Assembly: GCF_016802725.1 (NCBI RefSeq)
Contig: NC_052668.1
Coordinates: forward strand, 13,435,001 to 13,499,000
Direction: 5' to 3'
DNA from: Solenopsis invicta
Lineage: Eukaryota > Arthropoda > Insecta > Hymenoptera > Formicidae
Length of the DNA stretch: 64,000 nucleotides
In this document: positions 1 to 14,103 of the stretch, piece after piece
Layout of the letters: each line of letters starts with the position of its first letter
Numbering within the stretch: the stretch's first letter is position 1
Made by a program: the position numbers and the translations under genes
The notes under the pieces: generated by a model
The model's input: only the letters and a program-made list of their open reading frames with translations
Told to the model about the DNA's origin: nothing
The model's database searches: none

Positions 1-3000
1 CGTTAATTTAGAATATATGTGCTACGTCTTTTATAAGTGATCATGGTTCGGACTGGTACTTAACACCGTGCGATGGCCAGTCTGACAGCCTCATTACGAT
101 GCGAATTGGAGGAGATGTAGTCGCAAAACTTTCCCAAGAAACTTCCTAAGAAAGTACCACGGAAGTATTACCGAGTGGCAAAAGTCATTTTCTTCAGACA
201 TAAAATATCCATTCATGACAAGCGAACATTTGAAAATTTCCGCGTAGCCAGACATAAAGTAATTAAACTGCTTTTAATTTACCTATTATCTGTAGTGGCC
301 TTCTAACCCTAATACGATGACATTAATTTCTTACACAATTTGAGATGTTATTATGCTCATTACACTAATCCACGGGTTTATATATATATCAGCATTGTTA
401 GTGGTAAATGGACCGTTACTTTGCTCGCGATTGAGATGAGGGAAGAGAATGGACGTTGGAGGGTATACGCAACAATAACAGATTGCACTTCACACGTTCC
501 CGATTTAAATTAAATTCAAAGCTACATCCTGTCTGTGTTGGTATCGTGAGAGAATCAGCGCCATTGTTTCTCGCGCGGAAATCATTTCGGGATCAGGACT
601 GAGTACGTCTTTCAGCTTAAATCACTTTGGCACGATGATCTATGAAGAACTATTTTCCATTTTGCTTATTATCAATCTTGAGTATAATGGATAAATATAA
701 CCATGAATCGCTGTCTTGGCAAAAAAAAGTATTCAATATTTTTGACTGATCTAAAACGAATTCACGAATACTAATTTAAGATATTTAAATTATGTCAAGT
801 TACTTTTAGAATTTTATCTAATTATATTTCTTAAGTTCCTAATAAACGTCGCATATTGCCGTGATGGCATTGCGAAATATAGAAGGATTATGGTGGAGCT
901 ATTATTGTCCAAGATACGATTTCAATTTTTCTCATATTAGAAAACTTTCCGTCGCTTTATGATGGCGCAACGTATGTATTTGCACACGCTTGCGCGTATT
1001 GCAGCAAAAATCGTCTTTGTTCCGAGTCACGCAAATTCATCTCGAATAGAAAATGGAAACTGCTCTTCCATTGTTTCATTACACATCTCGAAGTACGCAA
1101 CTGTGATTACTATGATTTGCGACGTGGATATCGGTAATTAACAAAGGTTCTCGATGGTTTTAACGAGATACCGTCGCGCCTCGTGAGAGAGAGATTCAAG
1201 TTTCCATCTGTATTTTTCCAGATTTATATTTTTTCTAGTGATTTTACTAGAATTTTGCTAAAATGACAAAATCTTACAATTATAGTGACTGAAAACAATT
1301 TTAAAAATAATATTGTTTCGACGAATCCTCTGTGTTTCTCAATTATAATAATTTTCTTTATTAATAACAAGTCCGTTTATTTACGAATATATTTTAGTCG
1401 TCAGGTTAACATATAATATTTCGTAATTTTGCCATTGCTTTATCATTGACAGTATGGAAAATTACTTAATATATGAAGTTTTACTATGTTCATAACACTA
1501 TTTTCTCTAACAGAGAGCACGGCTTTTATCAGACTCCTATCTCCAATTTGCATAAATTTCTTACGTAATCAAGGCTGTATAAATTTCCCACGAATGTCCC
1601 ACGAGTAATTTAGGTCCGTTCTCTAGCTCTTACCCTTTTCACGCCTCGGCGATGCGCGGCGTGGTCTAATTCCCGAAAAGGACAAGAAACGAAGAAACGA
1701 CGCTATTAGTGACATAGGAGAAAATAGATAGGAACGGAACGCAGAAAGTTTGGGACCAATTGGGACAATCTTCTTTAATCGTATAATAGTCGTTTTCGTT
1801 ATCTTTACATTCTGATTCAGCAGAATTTATCAAAGCCTCTGTCCCTTCCTATTTTTAAAAAATATTGAAAACGTATTTGTAAACTTAATAGTTTTTGTAC
1901 ACGTACGTATGCACGTGCGCGTGTGCGAGAGAGAGAGAAAGAGAAAGAGAAACAGAGACAGAGAAAGAAAACTTGGTAATAAAAGCAATTTCATTGTGCA
2001 GTTATTATGTTTCTCTTCATTACTTTTAAACATTATTTTTTTTACATTAACTAATTTATCCGCATTTTCAATCTTGTTTTGCTTATTTTTTGTTTCTTAA
2101 GTAAAAAGTTTTTCAATTCTCAAGACATAACTATTTCGTTCTCCCTTTTATCATTTTCTTTTCTCTTTTTCACTCCAGATTATTTCATTTCCAGGTAGCT
2201 TTATTGTAGTTTCAATGCAGTTACAGAACATTAACTCTAACTTCATCGTATTATATGCGCATTTATAAACATTTATTAATACCTCTATATTTATAATCGC
2301 TATCATCATTTCTCGATCTTTACTCGAAGAATTTTTGAAAATTAGTAAAACACATTTTTAAAACTTTTTCCAATTTTTTCCAGCTCTCATTCTCCTATCT
2401 CTTTTACCAAATGCGGTAGAGAACAAATTTGCACAAATTGCATTTGTACAATTGCACAATATACACAATCGAAATGTTACGTGCGCGTCGCAGCGCCAAA
2501 ACCCGGTTTAAAGTTTCAGCGCGGATGTTCGAGGCCGCATCCTCGCGCATAGCTTGGTGTAGCTATATGCCGGTCGATGAGAACCAAGTCGAAGGAAGCA
2601 CGCTCGAGGGAACGCCGGTCTGACCCTAGACGCGCGACTTTACGTGTCGTTGACTGCGCCCGAATATACAGGAAGCCTGTACGTGGGAACCTCGCGCGTC
2701 GTACGTCGCCTCTTGCTTAAGGAGGCCCGTTGCATCGGAACAATTACCGCTCCCATCGCTTTGTATGGTATCGCACACCGCACCGTGTAACGAAGCTGAA
2801 GGAACGAGCCTACGGCCGTACGAAGCGTCAGACTTGTTTCTTAAGACACTATGTCGATCTATGAAATCGCTTGTACTTTTTTTAAATTCTTTTTTATCGT
2901 TACGCATAATAATACTGTGAATATCCACGCACGTTTCTCGCGCAAAGAATCTAGAGAATTAATATAATATACGTATAATGATTGATACAAAGGTGAGAAT

Positions 3001-6000
3001 AAAAGTACATCAAGTGAAAATTAATCTAAGAACACGGATTCTATTCGATACCGGCGACAAGAAAAAATTGATCGCTCATGGTGCGACGAATCTTGAATGG
3101 GAACTTTAATCATGAATGGCTATCTTATAAATCTGCGCCTTCTTTAACTTCGACAGAAGTTCAAAGAACGCGCGAGAAAGCAGTGCCTTTTTTTCCACGC
3201 TATCTGGATAATGAAACATTTATTGGATCATTAAGCGCGCGCGTCCGTCGAGTCATCAGAGAAGAAAGCTCTTGATCCATGTGAGAAATATGAGAAAATG
3301 CGGATAGAGTCTATCCATCAGATTAAACGCACGCAATAAATTGCACGCAATTCGATTCATAAAACTGTGCGTGCTTCGATGCATAACTTCGAACAACGAA
3401 AATTAACATTAATTGCATATTGGCGCAGTTTTGCATACTGGTGCATTTTTCAAATGTATATTGTTTCAATCGTATGTGATATTGTTTACTCGGATGCTCG
3501 TTACAGTCGGTATCATTTTCTAAAAATACACACACTTGCGCCAAAAACTCTTTTGTTTTCACCTGTAACAAATGGAACAATTAATTTTGATTGAAGCATA
3601 TTTTGGGTAACAGGTCAGAATGTGGGACAAATTTAATTGACGAATAATTGTAGGGGTAAATTTATATACAGTAAAATCATTATGTTCGATATCACATACA
3701 TATTGTTGTTGATTCAATTCAACAATTTGTAAAAATTTTATTCTTGAAACTATTGGTTTAAAGTAAATTCAGAAAAAGTAGCTCGTGAAACGACTGTCTG
3801 GTTCGTATTTCTCACATTGACTTAGTGATTTAAGGTTAATGAGATGTAGTATTCTTCTCAGGAACTTTCGAGTTCGTTTCTACTATTCTGAACTCGTAAA
3901 TTAAAGTAAAGTAAGAGTTTCGCACGGCTTTCCCTCACGTGGTTAGCGTGTTACTGCCCCAAGGCCTTTGCTAGTAGAATATATTCGTACATCGTGAAAA
4001 GAGATGATCTCATAGTTTTATGGATGTATGCTGAGTTTATGATTTATAGGACCGACACAACGTAACTCGCCACTCGAATAGCTTAATTTTACATCAATAT
4101 ATTGCATCTATTTCTGTTCGAAATAAATGTGTACACATCATGTTGTACAAAAAACATCAAAAACATTTTCAAGTTATATTTTTACACATAAAATTACGTT
4201 TAAATAATTGTAATTCCCAAATAATTATATGTGCATGTAGTAATAACATTCACAAAAGTTAGTTATTTTAATCCATCAATAAAAATTTATTTGTGTGTAT
4301 AAAAAAAGAGAGAGAGAGAGAAAAAAAACAACGTTTTTTATGAAAGTACTCAATTAAGAACCTATTAGGTTATTTATTTTAATTACTTTAAATTTTATCG
4401 GGTTTCTTTTCCAATATATGTCTATCATGAATATCGGTAAACACAACATTTTTATGTACGTTAATATTTTATTTAATTAAACTTTCCATAGTAAGAATGT
4501 ATTTTCATTTGAGCGAGTTGAATCGCGGTGATTGATTGCATTTTACATGTATTTTTTTACGTATAACAATTCATTTGCTTAAATTTTGATATTATAAAGT
4601 ATCTTGAATAAATAGAAAAATTAAAGTGAAATAATGAACACATTACAATTATTATATCATATCAGTGCATACAACTAATCTTTAGTTAAATATTCAAATT
4701 ATTCCGTGATTGCTTGTGGCAATTCAGTAAGAGGAAACGATAAATACGTTGCAATTTCATTATATCGCGAAATTCATTGATTTAAGCTTCCTTCTAAACT
4801 TGCCAAAGTGATGTAATTAACGATGATTTATGCAAATGAAAACGGGAAAGCGATCGGCGAGTTATTTCATGTATTCGTGCAATTCTTGCTAGTGCTCCGA
4901 CAAATATTCGACTTCGGTGCCTTTCGAAGCTACCGCGATGTAGGATGGTATGCCGCGGATTAATCGCACGAGAGCCCCGCTTTCTGTGTGTACCTATCTT
5001 CCGAAATCGACTCGTTAGTTAGTTAATCTACACGGTACACGGTTTATCTGCAAGGACAGCGCAAACACATGAACTAAAACGTATCACGGAATTCGGAGAA
5101 TAGGAGCCTCTCGCACATCCACGGAATACAAATCTTCTCGAAAGTGGTGAAGATAGTGCGGAGAGGCTGGCAGAAGCAGAGACCGCGAGGATATCCCTCA
5201 GCGAGCGCATGGGATCTCCCGGAGTGTTTTCCCGCACGAAGTTCCGCTAACAGCAGGGGGACGGAGTTTCCGTGAGGCAGAAGACAGACGCGAAAGAAAC
5301 GAGAGATTGATTTACAGGATGTCAACGTTTCCTGACAACAACCACGCGAGGCCTTGTTCAGGTTTTTTATTGCAGTTTATAACAAAAATATACGATAGTT
5401 TGATTTAAAAAGTGAGAGAAAATTATACCCTCATAATATTGTGATAATTGATTTTCTATTGTAATAAAAAGTTGTAATTGAAAATTACTATTAATTTCAG
5501 AATGTTACTCATCATAAAATTCAAAATTTTTGTTTACACTTTTTCCCTACTTTACAGGTTGCAAGTTGTTAGAATAACTGAACTAACGCTGTTCTTAAAC
5601 AAAAGTTTATTAAATGCTATTTTACGTTAAAATTTTTGTAACAGAAACCGTGCTAAATTTGACTCAGCACCGGTGCAAAAATCCATCCAGAGTACCACAC
5701 ATTCCAGGATTAAAAAAATTTTAGCATTTACACTTCATTTTCGATATTGGAAACGTTCGGACAATTTATATCGGTTTTGCAACTGCGACCATATATATAT
5801 TATGTATCATAGAGCCGCAATTAATGGAGATAAAATGCTGTTTAAGATTTAAAGACGCGAGCAGGCGACGGTTTTAGAGAGAGAACAATGGCAGCAACGC
5901 CAGTAATGCCAGCAACGACGGCAGCGGAGGATTTATTGAAACATTTTGGGACACGTTACTGGGTAGTCCAATCGCGGAACTTGCACGGTTTCGGTGTGTG

Positions 6001-9000
6001 CTTGACTGATGAATTATTCATCAAGATGGAGTACAATCGTCCTCCAGAGGACTGCAACAAATCACAGCAGCACGACAACAGCGAAGCACACAAGGCCGCG
6101 TGCTTTTACCCTTCTCCATAGATCCATTCTTAGTTTCTTTCGATTCTTTTGCTCCGGTTTAGGATCTATCCGTTGTCGTACTTGTCGTTCGTATAACATC
6201 GCTTTTAATACTAAAACTTAAATGAGGGTCAGATCTAGTGCAACCAATGCAGCACACACACATAGAAAAGCATTAGCATGATAAAGGGCGCGATTGTACG
6301 TAAAGTTGACATCCCTACGTTTTACCAGTTAAAATCTAGTTGCTCATATATAGTTGATTGAATCTGTGAAATATATAATTTTTTAATTTTTGTAAAATAA
6401 AGTTCATTTCTCTCTCTTAGGCTAATGCCTGGGCATTGAAATACACCTAGCTTTTCTAAGTTTGGTCTTACTATCCATAGTTGAAAGGACATCCGGTATT
6501 GTCGGAAAATCCTGTATTTTGAAGAGAATCCTTGCAGCAACAGTCACGTAGAGCTCGTACATAAAGCGCGTCTGGAGCAAGCCCACGGCATCAAAAATGT
6601 TACGTACTATAAAAGGGGAAGTGAGGATTTATGCGCGTAAATATGAAAACGCCCTCGAAGTTATCGCGGCCCGTTTGCGCGATGCGCTTAAATAAATAAA
6701 CGAGTCAGCGAGAGGTATCGGAACGATAAAGCATGGCGCATGCTGGGAATTCGCGCCGCGATTGTTCGCATCGCGATCGTTTAGTATCATCGGCGTAAAG
6801 GCAACTGGTTAAAGTTACCGGGCTGCTCTACCGCGGATTTGCTTTGTAACTAATCACATCAACATTACCTAAGCCGGCCGGTTTAAACGATTGCGCGGAA
6901 TACTCTGAACTACGCAACTCGAAAGCGCGTTAGCGTCGCCGCCGTCGAAATTTATGTGATGTATTATATTGGCGTACACTGCATGCGCAATTGGGTTAAT
7001 GCCTAAGGCAATTTAATACGCATATAATATTCAGTATTGTATTAATGTACATGTAACATTTATATACTCGAACATGTAACGTTTAGAGACTAATAATATT
7101 AAAGATAAAAGAGAGGAACAGTGTACATTTCCGATCATTTAATTTTATTAATCTGTCAAGTTATCTTTGTTCAGCGAATCACTTCTTTTAATTTATTGAT
7201 TATGTTACATACGCGCACAAGATGATACAAGATTCGAATTGAGACACTCCTACAATACGAAAAGCGTTTCGGATCAATCTCGGAAAATTTTCGAAAAAAA
7301 TTCTTCTATCGTTTTGTTATTCATAATCATAAATTTCTAGAAAAGAAAAAAATGAATTCATCACGCAGTCAGTTCTTTAATGCAATATGGCAGAAAAGTT
7401 TTTTCTCAATCCGTTTAAGGAGTTGAAACTTTGCCAGACAGAGTGGCGCCTAACGGGCTGTGCACTCAGGAAATCTATCCCGAGAGATCCGCCTTTTCTG
7501 CTCTGCAATAACAAATGGCTCCGGCTCGAGTCTCATAAGAACCTAATTGAATTAGTGAAAACCGTCGGCTAATCGCGCGAGATATTGCCACGATTTGTTT
7601 GAGAGTGAACGAGCGTGCCAGATTAGGAATAATGATGAAGAAACGCAAATGTAATATTAAGCCTTTAAAGTGCACAAAATCTTTAACTTTTCGTATAAAA
7701 GCTATCGATATGCATTTTATATAATTAAAATGCATTATTAATTACATTAATAACAATGTAACAGCAGAGAGATCAAAATTAATTGATAGTAATCAAGAGC
7801 ACGAAATGTGTCTTACATGTAATATAAATCCACACTCATGTACGAGATGTGCATATGAAGTGTTTAATGCTATGTGTTTGCTTTTCAGATTATACTAACT
7901 GTACATGAGTGATCTTGGAAGCTTCAAGTGCTAGAATCTGAATGAAGATAATTTTAGACACATTCTAAGAAAACGCGCGAATGTCAATCTCTTTCGAGTA
8001 GAGAGAGAGAGTAATACGTCGTGCCAATATTATTTTAACAAGCTATTTGATAAGCAGTATTTTAGTGCAAGGTTTCGGCGAAAGAATTTTTGTAACCGAT
8101 AAATATGTATTTCCTGTTTATGAATTGATAAACTCATAAATAATTCTTAACAACGTGACACTTTCTATTTCCCTATTCACAATTAATATTAAATGATTTT
8201 TGTAATCGTGCAATTTATGCCATTGCCGTGCATTGTTGAAAATAAAACAACAATTATATTAAATATGATGTGCAAGTAAACCGTTGTGTATTATTAAATT
8301 GAATAAAATAATTATATCTTTGCTACTAAACGTTTGTCGTAATTCATTCGTAATTTAAGTTAATGAGACATCGGAGAAAATATTTGATTGGATGCGTATA
8401 TAGCTGGCAATTCAAAATATGTGTGTAAGCTTCGTTATACCATAAAGCCTAAATATCTATTATTCGTAATTAAATTCTGTCACATGTAAATCGAATATGC
8501 TGTTCCGCAATCTTTTTATATGTTATGCACAATTACGGTGTAAATTGATATCTGTACGCTTGCAATAAATAAATAAATAAAACAATAGAAGAAAAAATAT
8601 TTAATAAAATATAAAAGATTTAAAATATAAATTTAATTTCGCATTCTTCATGAATGTGGATAAAAACAAAATGGATAATAACAAATGCAAAATAAATATA
8701 ATAAACCTTGTATTACGAGAGAGGCACGAAAAGCATTTCAAATAGCCATTCCTTCGGTCGCGGTTAAGTGATAAAGAAACTCGATTTAATGCTATCTCGC
8801 TTCGAGTATCAGATCAGAAAGCGATCACTGATCCGTACGTATTCACATGCATTCACAACATAACGCGAGGAAAGTTTCAAGATTGTAAACCTCCAACTGT
8901 GTGATGTACAACGGTTCACTGCGGACGTACTGCAGTGAGACGATATGTCACCGTACAATTCCCTTCTCTCGAGACACTGACCTCGCACAATTGACCAGGC

Positions 9001-9120
9001 ATTTCCGATGGCACAGAAGGATTGACCGCAAATAGAGAAATCACTTGTTCTTCTTTTTCTGTTAATAAATCTACAATTTCTAGACATTTCAATATATAAG
9101 CGCAACAATAAGATTTTTGT
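1..9120. other. AT-rich non-coding stretch, no gene recognised
   Basis: I see no exon with paired splice sites and no known protein. GC-richer patches lie near 2,470-2,870, 4,900-5,320, 5,860-6,230 and 6,640-6,960; short ORFs inside them overlap in several frames, as expected where stop codons are rare, and none resembles a known family. A purine-rich tract at about 1,927-1,965 and a short GA run near 4,307-4,320 are simple sequence. An AAAT run sits near 8,565-8,582. If the signal-peptide exon at 50 kb has its partners beyond the left edge, this whole stretch is intronic. Confidence 0.55.
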
Positions 9121-9689
9121 CAGATGCTTATAGTTTTAATATGAATTAAAAAGATAGAAATTGCTACCTATTTATATCTTGCAAATTGGTGATGATAGAC
9201 TTTACATTTGCAGAGAATTTAATAACGGCTACGGCTTCTGTAACAACGGCTGCACCGAGTAACATTCATCTAAAGGAATCTGCAATTTCAACCATTCGGC
9301 AAAGAAAGATTTACCGCTGACAGGATGATATTTAGGGTACTAAATCGTTTTTAGGATTCTTGGCTGGTACTCCAATAAATCAGTATGTCAAACAAGATTC
9401 TCCACATTCGAATCGTCTTGCAGTATTAACCTCAATAATTGACCCATTTCTTCAATCTCTGCAAACTCGCGCCGTTGATTTATTGCCGAAGGATTGGTTT
9501 CTAATTAAACGGTTTAAAAATAGTGAAGTATCCGTTCCAAGTATCTAAATTTCATAGAAACCTAGGATTATTTCATATCATGTTAAACGTTCAGTCCTGA
9601 TAAAAATTGCGTTTTTTTTACATGACACGTCTTAATATAAACAAATCGACAATTTGAATTACTGCAATTACTGCATTGAGAAGAAAATT

Positions 9690-9768
9690 TATATGAGATT
9701 AATTTGGATTATTCCAAATTAATCCAATTTTAACTTCGTCCGTTTCTGATTTTAAAGGTATAATTACG

Positions 9769-9813
<45 letters not shown>

Positions 9814-9870
9814 GCGGTGTCACTTTCTGCCACATTTGAGATATGAAATTAAAATTGGATTAAAACTACT
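9690..9870. repeat. TC microsatellite flanked by inverted repeat arms
   Basis: About 19 TC units occupy 9,771-9,809. They lie between inverted arms of about 21 bases at roughly 9,717-9,737 and 9,845-9,864 (18 of 21 bases pair; core ATCCAATTTTAA against TTAAAATTGGAT). The left arm also carries its own nested palindrome around TTTGGATTATTCCAAA. This suggests a small foldback element whose centre became a microsatellite. Confidence 0.5.
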
Positions 9871-12800
9871 GACAGCAAAAAAATTTGGTTTGCGACCACG
9901 TCAGGTACGCCGAAAGTAAAATGCGCATAGTTATAACTGTATTAAAGGGCTCTACGCCGAGTATGCGTGTGTACAGCCGTATAATGAATGCGATTTCTAC
10001 GTAAGGTTGACCATTATTTTTCATTCAGTTTTACGCAATTTAACGGAAAGAAATTTTAAAAACTGTAAAAAAAACTTGGTCAGCAGCGTGTACACGAAAT
10101 GCTATTTACATTTCGTGTATAATACCGGCGCGATCGGAGATGCATATTCGCAATGAGTTGCAGCAACAACTGCGGATGACACGCGTATTCATGGGGCGAG
10201 TATGTTTGTACCGTGAGATGTAAGTAAACGACGTGTAACCGGGAATCCTGGCAATGTAATTTCGTGAGAAAATATTCATTGATTTCCACAGGCGTTTTAT
10301 TATTTTTCAAATATAATGTGAAATTGAATTATTAATAAACAAAACGACTATGGAAACTTAATAACATGTGTTAAAATTGATCGTGGGCGAAACATAAATG
10401 TTATGAAGAAAGTTTAATAAAAATTTTATTTTACTGTTTTTCTAAACACTCAAAAATTTAATTAATTCTAATATACTTGATAATAAAAATTACACTATTA
10501 ATATTATGTCATATTATACTTTTATTATCTTATAGTAATTTTATTATATCATGAAATATAGGACTAAAAATAAAATAAACATTGCGAATAAATTGATGTA
10601 TCGATATAACGAGTTCTTTATGTTCTCATTATTGTACATATTCGTATGCATAATAAATTGACAGATGATTTCATATATATCACAATTAAATAATGCATAT
10701 TAATCTATTACACTCTATCCATTTTCAGATAATAAATTTATTATGTTGTATTTACCCATATCTCTAATATTCTGTTAAAGGTCAATTACTTTCAATTTTA
10801 AAAGAAGAGACAGTTTGACACATTTATTGATGCGACATACGGAGGAGTTATAATTACTTCATTATTGCGTTGATCTGCAATACAGAATTATAAATTTTAA
10901 ATTATTTTTAATAGTGGCGTTCACAATTATTAATACAATTGAAAAAATAATGATTATACGCATCCAATTCTTCAAACATCTTTTAAGTAAAGATTTAGAT
11001 AAGATAGTTCTAAAATGTCTAAAAATGTTTTTTTTTTAATGAAAATGTTCGTAATTATATAATTCTTTTGTAATTTTAATAAAATTTTATGAACAAATTA
11101 TTCTTTAATTCTTTTTTACATCGTTCATGTTAACGAAAGATTATAAATAAATTTATAAGTAACAGATAATATATAATAAATTATTTCTGTTCGCTACATT
11201 ATACCTATTTTACCTTCTTTCCCTTTATATTTCTTTATACTCATGCAACACTTGCGAAAGCACGGTTAATTATGATTAACATGAGTTCATGTTAAAGTCA
11301 TATTTAATTACAGACTAATTATATACCGGTATATAACGATAGTGCGACACCTTTGCACGCTATTCTTATTATTAACCGCAACAAGTAATTACATATTATC
11401 AAAACATCAGCTAATGTCCAATTATTTGTATAAAATACCAGAATATTTGTTACTATATAAAATATACTCATGTTTAATGTCCATGTCATGTAATAAATTT
11501 TTACTAAAAAAAAAAAATAAAACTTTAATAAATTAAAAACTTTTCTTATGAGACTTTAATAAAATAAGAAAATTATATTATTACAAAGAATGTGAAACAA
11601 GATTTATCTTTTTTAATTTATTAAAAATGACTACTTTAATTTTCTTGAGAATATAAAAAATATTAAGTATATTTGACACCATTAGATAACTTTTATAACT
11701 TATAATTAATATCTCGGAAAACGCAAAATTTAATTAAATAACGTTTGATAATAATTTTATTGTGATTAGATTCCGCACAAATGTGTTTTTAACATATTTT
11801 TCGAATTAGCAATTAATCTATGTATGTAAATTAAATTATATATATTTTTTACTGAAGCATACAATCTTAAAATGCTTTCATTAATAATCATTGCACCAAG
11901 CTGACCATCTTAAAAGCTTCATTCTACTGTAATTCAAAAGCGGATTCGAGAAGAGTACATTTACATTTTCCCAGGCATCGTGTTTAACAACCCCTTCGCT
12001 GGATGACTCTACCTTTTGAGTTACCAGTATACACGAGAGTTTCCTGTCCTTCGAGAATAGCGTCTATGTACTTGTTGGATAATTAAGCTGGCTTTGCTTT
12101 TAGGTTGTTAGGCCAGTGGTGTTGAATCGTAAAAGCCGATTAGTTCTTGCCTCAAATGTATTTTTAGTACATTTTCTTTTATCATTTGTATTAAATGCAA
12201 TGTTATAATAATGCAGTATTGTATAGTGATTACATCATGATTGTATATTAGATTAGCGCGTTAAGCAGCGAGTTTAATCGCGTATAAATCGGAGTAGGTT
12301 ATATTATTACGCCCGCATTGCATTTTAGTATTATTCAAATTGCATGTACATTGTGCATTATTTTAGCGACGTGGCGACTTCGGCTTATGCACATATAGTA
12401 TATTTTGTTAACCCAATTATATGCAAGTTTTTGCATTTTTTTTATATATTCGTTTTTTTTTATTTTATTCATCCACCAAACATTACAGATTGTTATTTTT
12501 ATTTCATCAATTCATGCAACGCATATATTTACTCAAATATTAGTTAATTGATTCTTTCAATGGTTTTTCTCTTGTATTTTATTATTTTTTTCGCTTCATT
12601 AAAAATCAAAAGGTATAATTTGATTAACGAAATTATTAAATGTTGCAAAAGTTTTAAATTTATATTTTATTTATTTACAAGAGAATTGTTTGAAGAGTTA
12701 TTAAAATTTCATGTAACATTCCAACCGCATGTCTTTCATGCTTCGGTTGCATAGGTAAATTCCGTCGTACTTAATGCGCACGGCATCAGCGTCAGAGCAT

Positions 12801-13104
12801 AGGTCGGCCTCATTACTCATAATTGGACAAGGTACATTCGAGACATCCGGATGCCCGTAATTCTAAATCGAACGCGTTAGACATTATTAACGTGCTAATC
12901 TTCCGATTTCTGGTTTCAGTCTATGAAGGCCGGTCCACTAATATGCCATTGTATGGTATCTATGCCAACGCGTGTTAGATGTGCCCCAGTGAAATTAGTC
13001 ATGCTTTAATAATGTTACATCAATAATGCATTTATTGATTTCAACATACCGATTGTGGATGCTATTTTTTGAGGCAAAAAATGAATTTTTACGAAAGCGA
13101 GCAA

Positions 13105-13106
<2 letters not shown>
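9871..13106. other. AT-rich non-coding stretch with one strong hairpin
   Basis: Very AT-rich from 10.3 to 12.8 kb, with no supportable exon. The only marked structure is a short perfect hairpin at 10,091-10,119. ORFs at 12,344-12,754 are phenylalanine-, isoleucine- and tyrosine-rich translations of AT-rich DNA and are not credible genes. Confidence 0.5.
10091..10119. repeat. Perfect short hairpin
   Basis: TACACGAAATG at 10,091-10,101 is followed by a 7-base loop and then its exact reverse complement at 10,109-10,119. An 11-bp perfect stem with such a small loop is unlikely by chance at a given site, though across 64 kb a few are expected. It could be the core of a decayed foldback element. 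Confidence 0.5.

Positions 13107-13163
<57 letters not shown>
13107..13163. repeat. AT dinucleotide microsatellite (about 28 units)
   Basis: Uninterrupted AT dinucleotides, directly visible. Likely to be polymorphic in length and prone to cruciform formation. No gene lies close by. Confidence 0.97.
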
Positions 13164-13166
<3 letters not shown>

Positions 13167-13701
13167 ATGCGATAATAAAATTCAAAAATTGATTTGAGCT
13201 AGTTATTTAGCTCAGCCAATTAAAGTTGTCACGTGAAATTATAACGAGCCCGCAATAGAACATTCTATTGAAAGAAGTCTTGTTTCTTTTTTTTTTACGA
13301 TTTGCCAATCCTTTTTTAATTCGCGGTCTGCACTCTGTTCGGATAATTGAATAGAAACGTTTCATCTAGATTGGCATATTTCTGCTCTCTTCGCTCGATG
13401 TCAGATTGGATCGCGAAAAAAAGAAAAAGAGCAGTTTATTTTTGGGAAAAGAGAGAAATTAATTCCATCGTGATTTTTCCGCGCCGACTATCTTCGTAAT
13501 ACCCAAAAACTGATACGCGCATGCACGTGATAGGATGTTTTGCACCACGTACCATTTTATTTAGATTTGCGGTATCGGAAAATGGTGATATTTCTGTTTG
13601 CAATTGATATGCCGTATCGACGCGCACAACGCTGTTGTGCAAAAAAAGTATCCTACCTCACATTTCCATTTTGCATTCAATTATCATAATCATATTGTAG
13701 G

Positions 13702-14103
13702 TATATATACGTGTCGCAACAGGAGACCGAAACGTTTAGTCCTATTACAGCTTTGTTCGATTGGATATCATCGATTCGAAGACTATCGAGACAGCTTTGT
13801 GTACCGGTATACAGTCATTAGTATCGAAACAACCGTCAAACGACGATTGATCTTTCGATCGAGCTGTTTCACTGTGCGAACTATTTACTCCGATAACATG
13901 CGGTCGTTAGAGTGCACTACGAAAGGGATACGACAGCGGCAAACGCGGCGCGTGAAAACGTAGCGTGTCGAACTGAATTCGACGTTATGCACGCTCCGAT
14001 TTTACTGCGCGAATATACGCGTCCGTAGCTCTCGACGCTGCGCGCAAATCGCTAATTCATCGTCAGAACATTTGCATACCGCTGCGACGCATTCTAGTCA
14101 GAC
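13702..14103 (+). promoter_or_regulatory. Candidate TATA promoter with a non-coding first exon
   Basis: TATATATA at 13,702-13,709 is followed about 32-36 bases later by TTAGTCC (A at 13,738), a fair initiator match. Roughly 365 bases of CpG-rich sequence then end at 14,103 in CAGAC, followed by the donor GTGAGTAA at 14,104. Together these could be a core promoter and a 5'-UTR exon on the plus strand. The evidence is weak: the TATA-to-initiator spacing is slightly long, the TATA is a simple AT run, and no acceptor or coding exon could be paired downstream. Confidence 0.2.

Noticed and set aside
6608..6615. TATAAAAG consensus on the plus strand before a GC-richer patch
   Set aside because: No initiator at the expected distance and no exon or donor that could follow from it.
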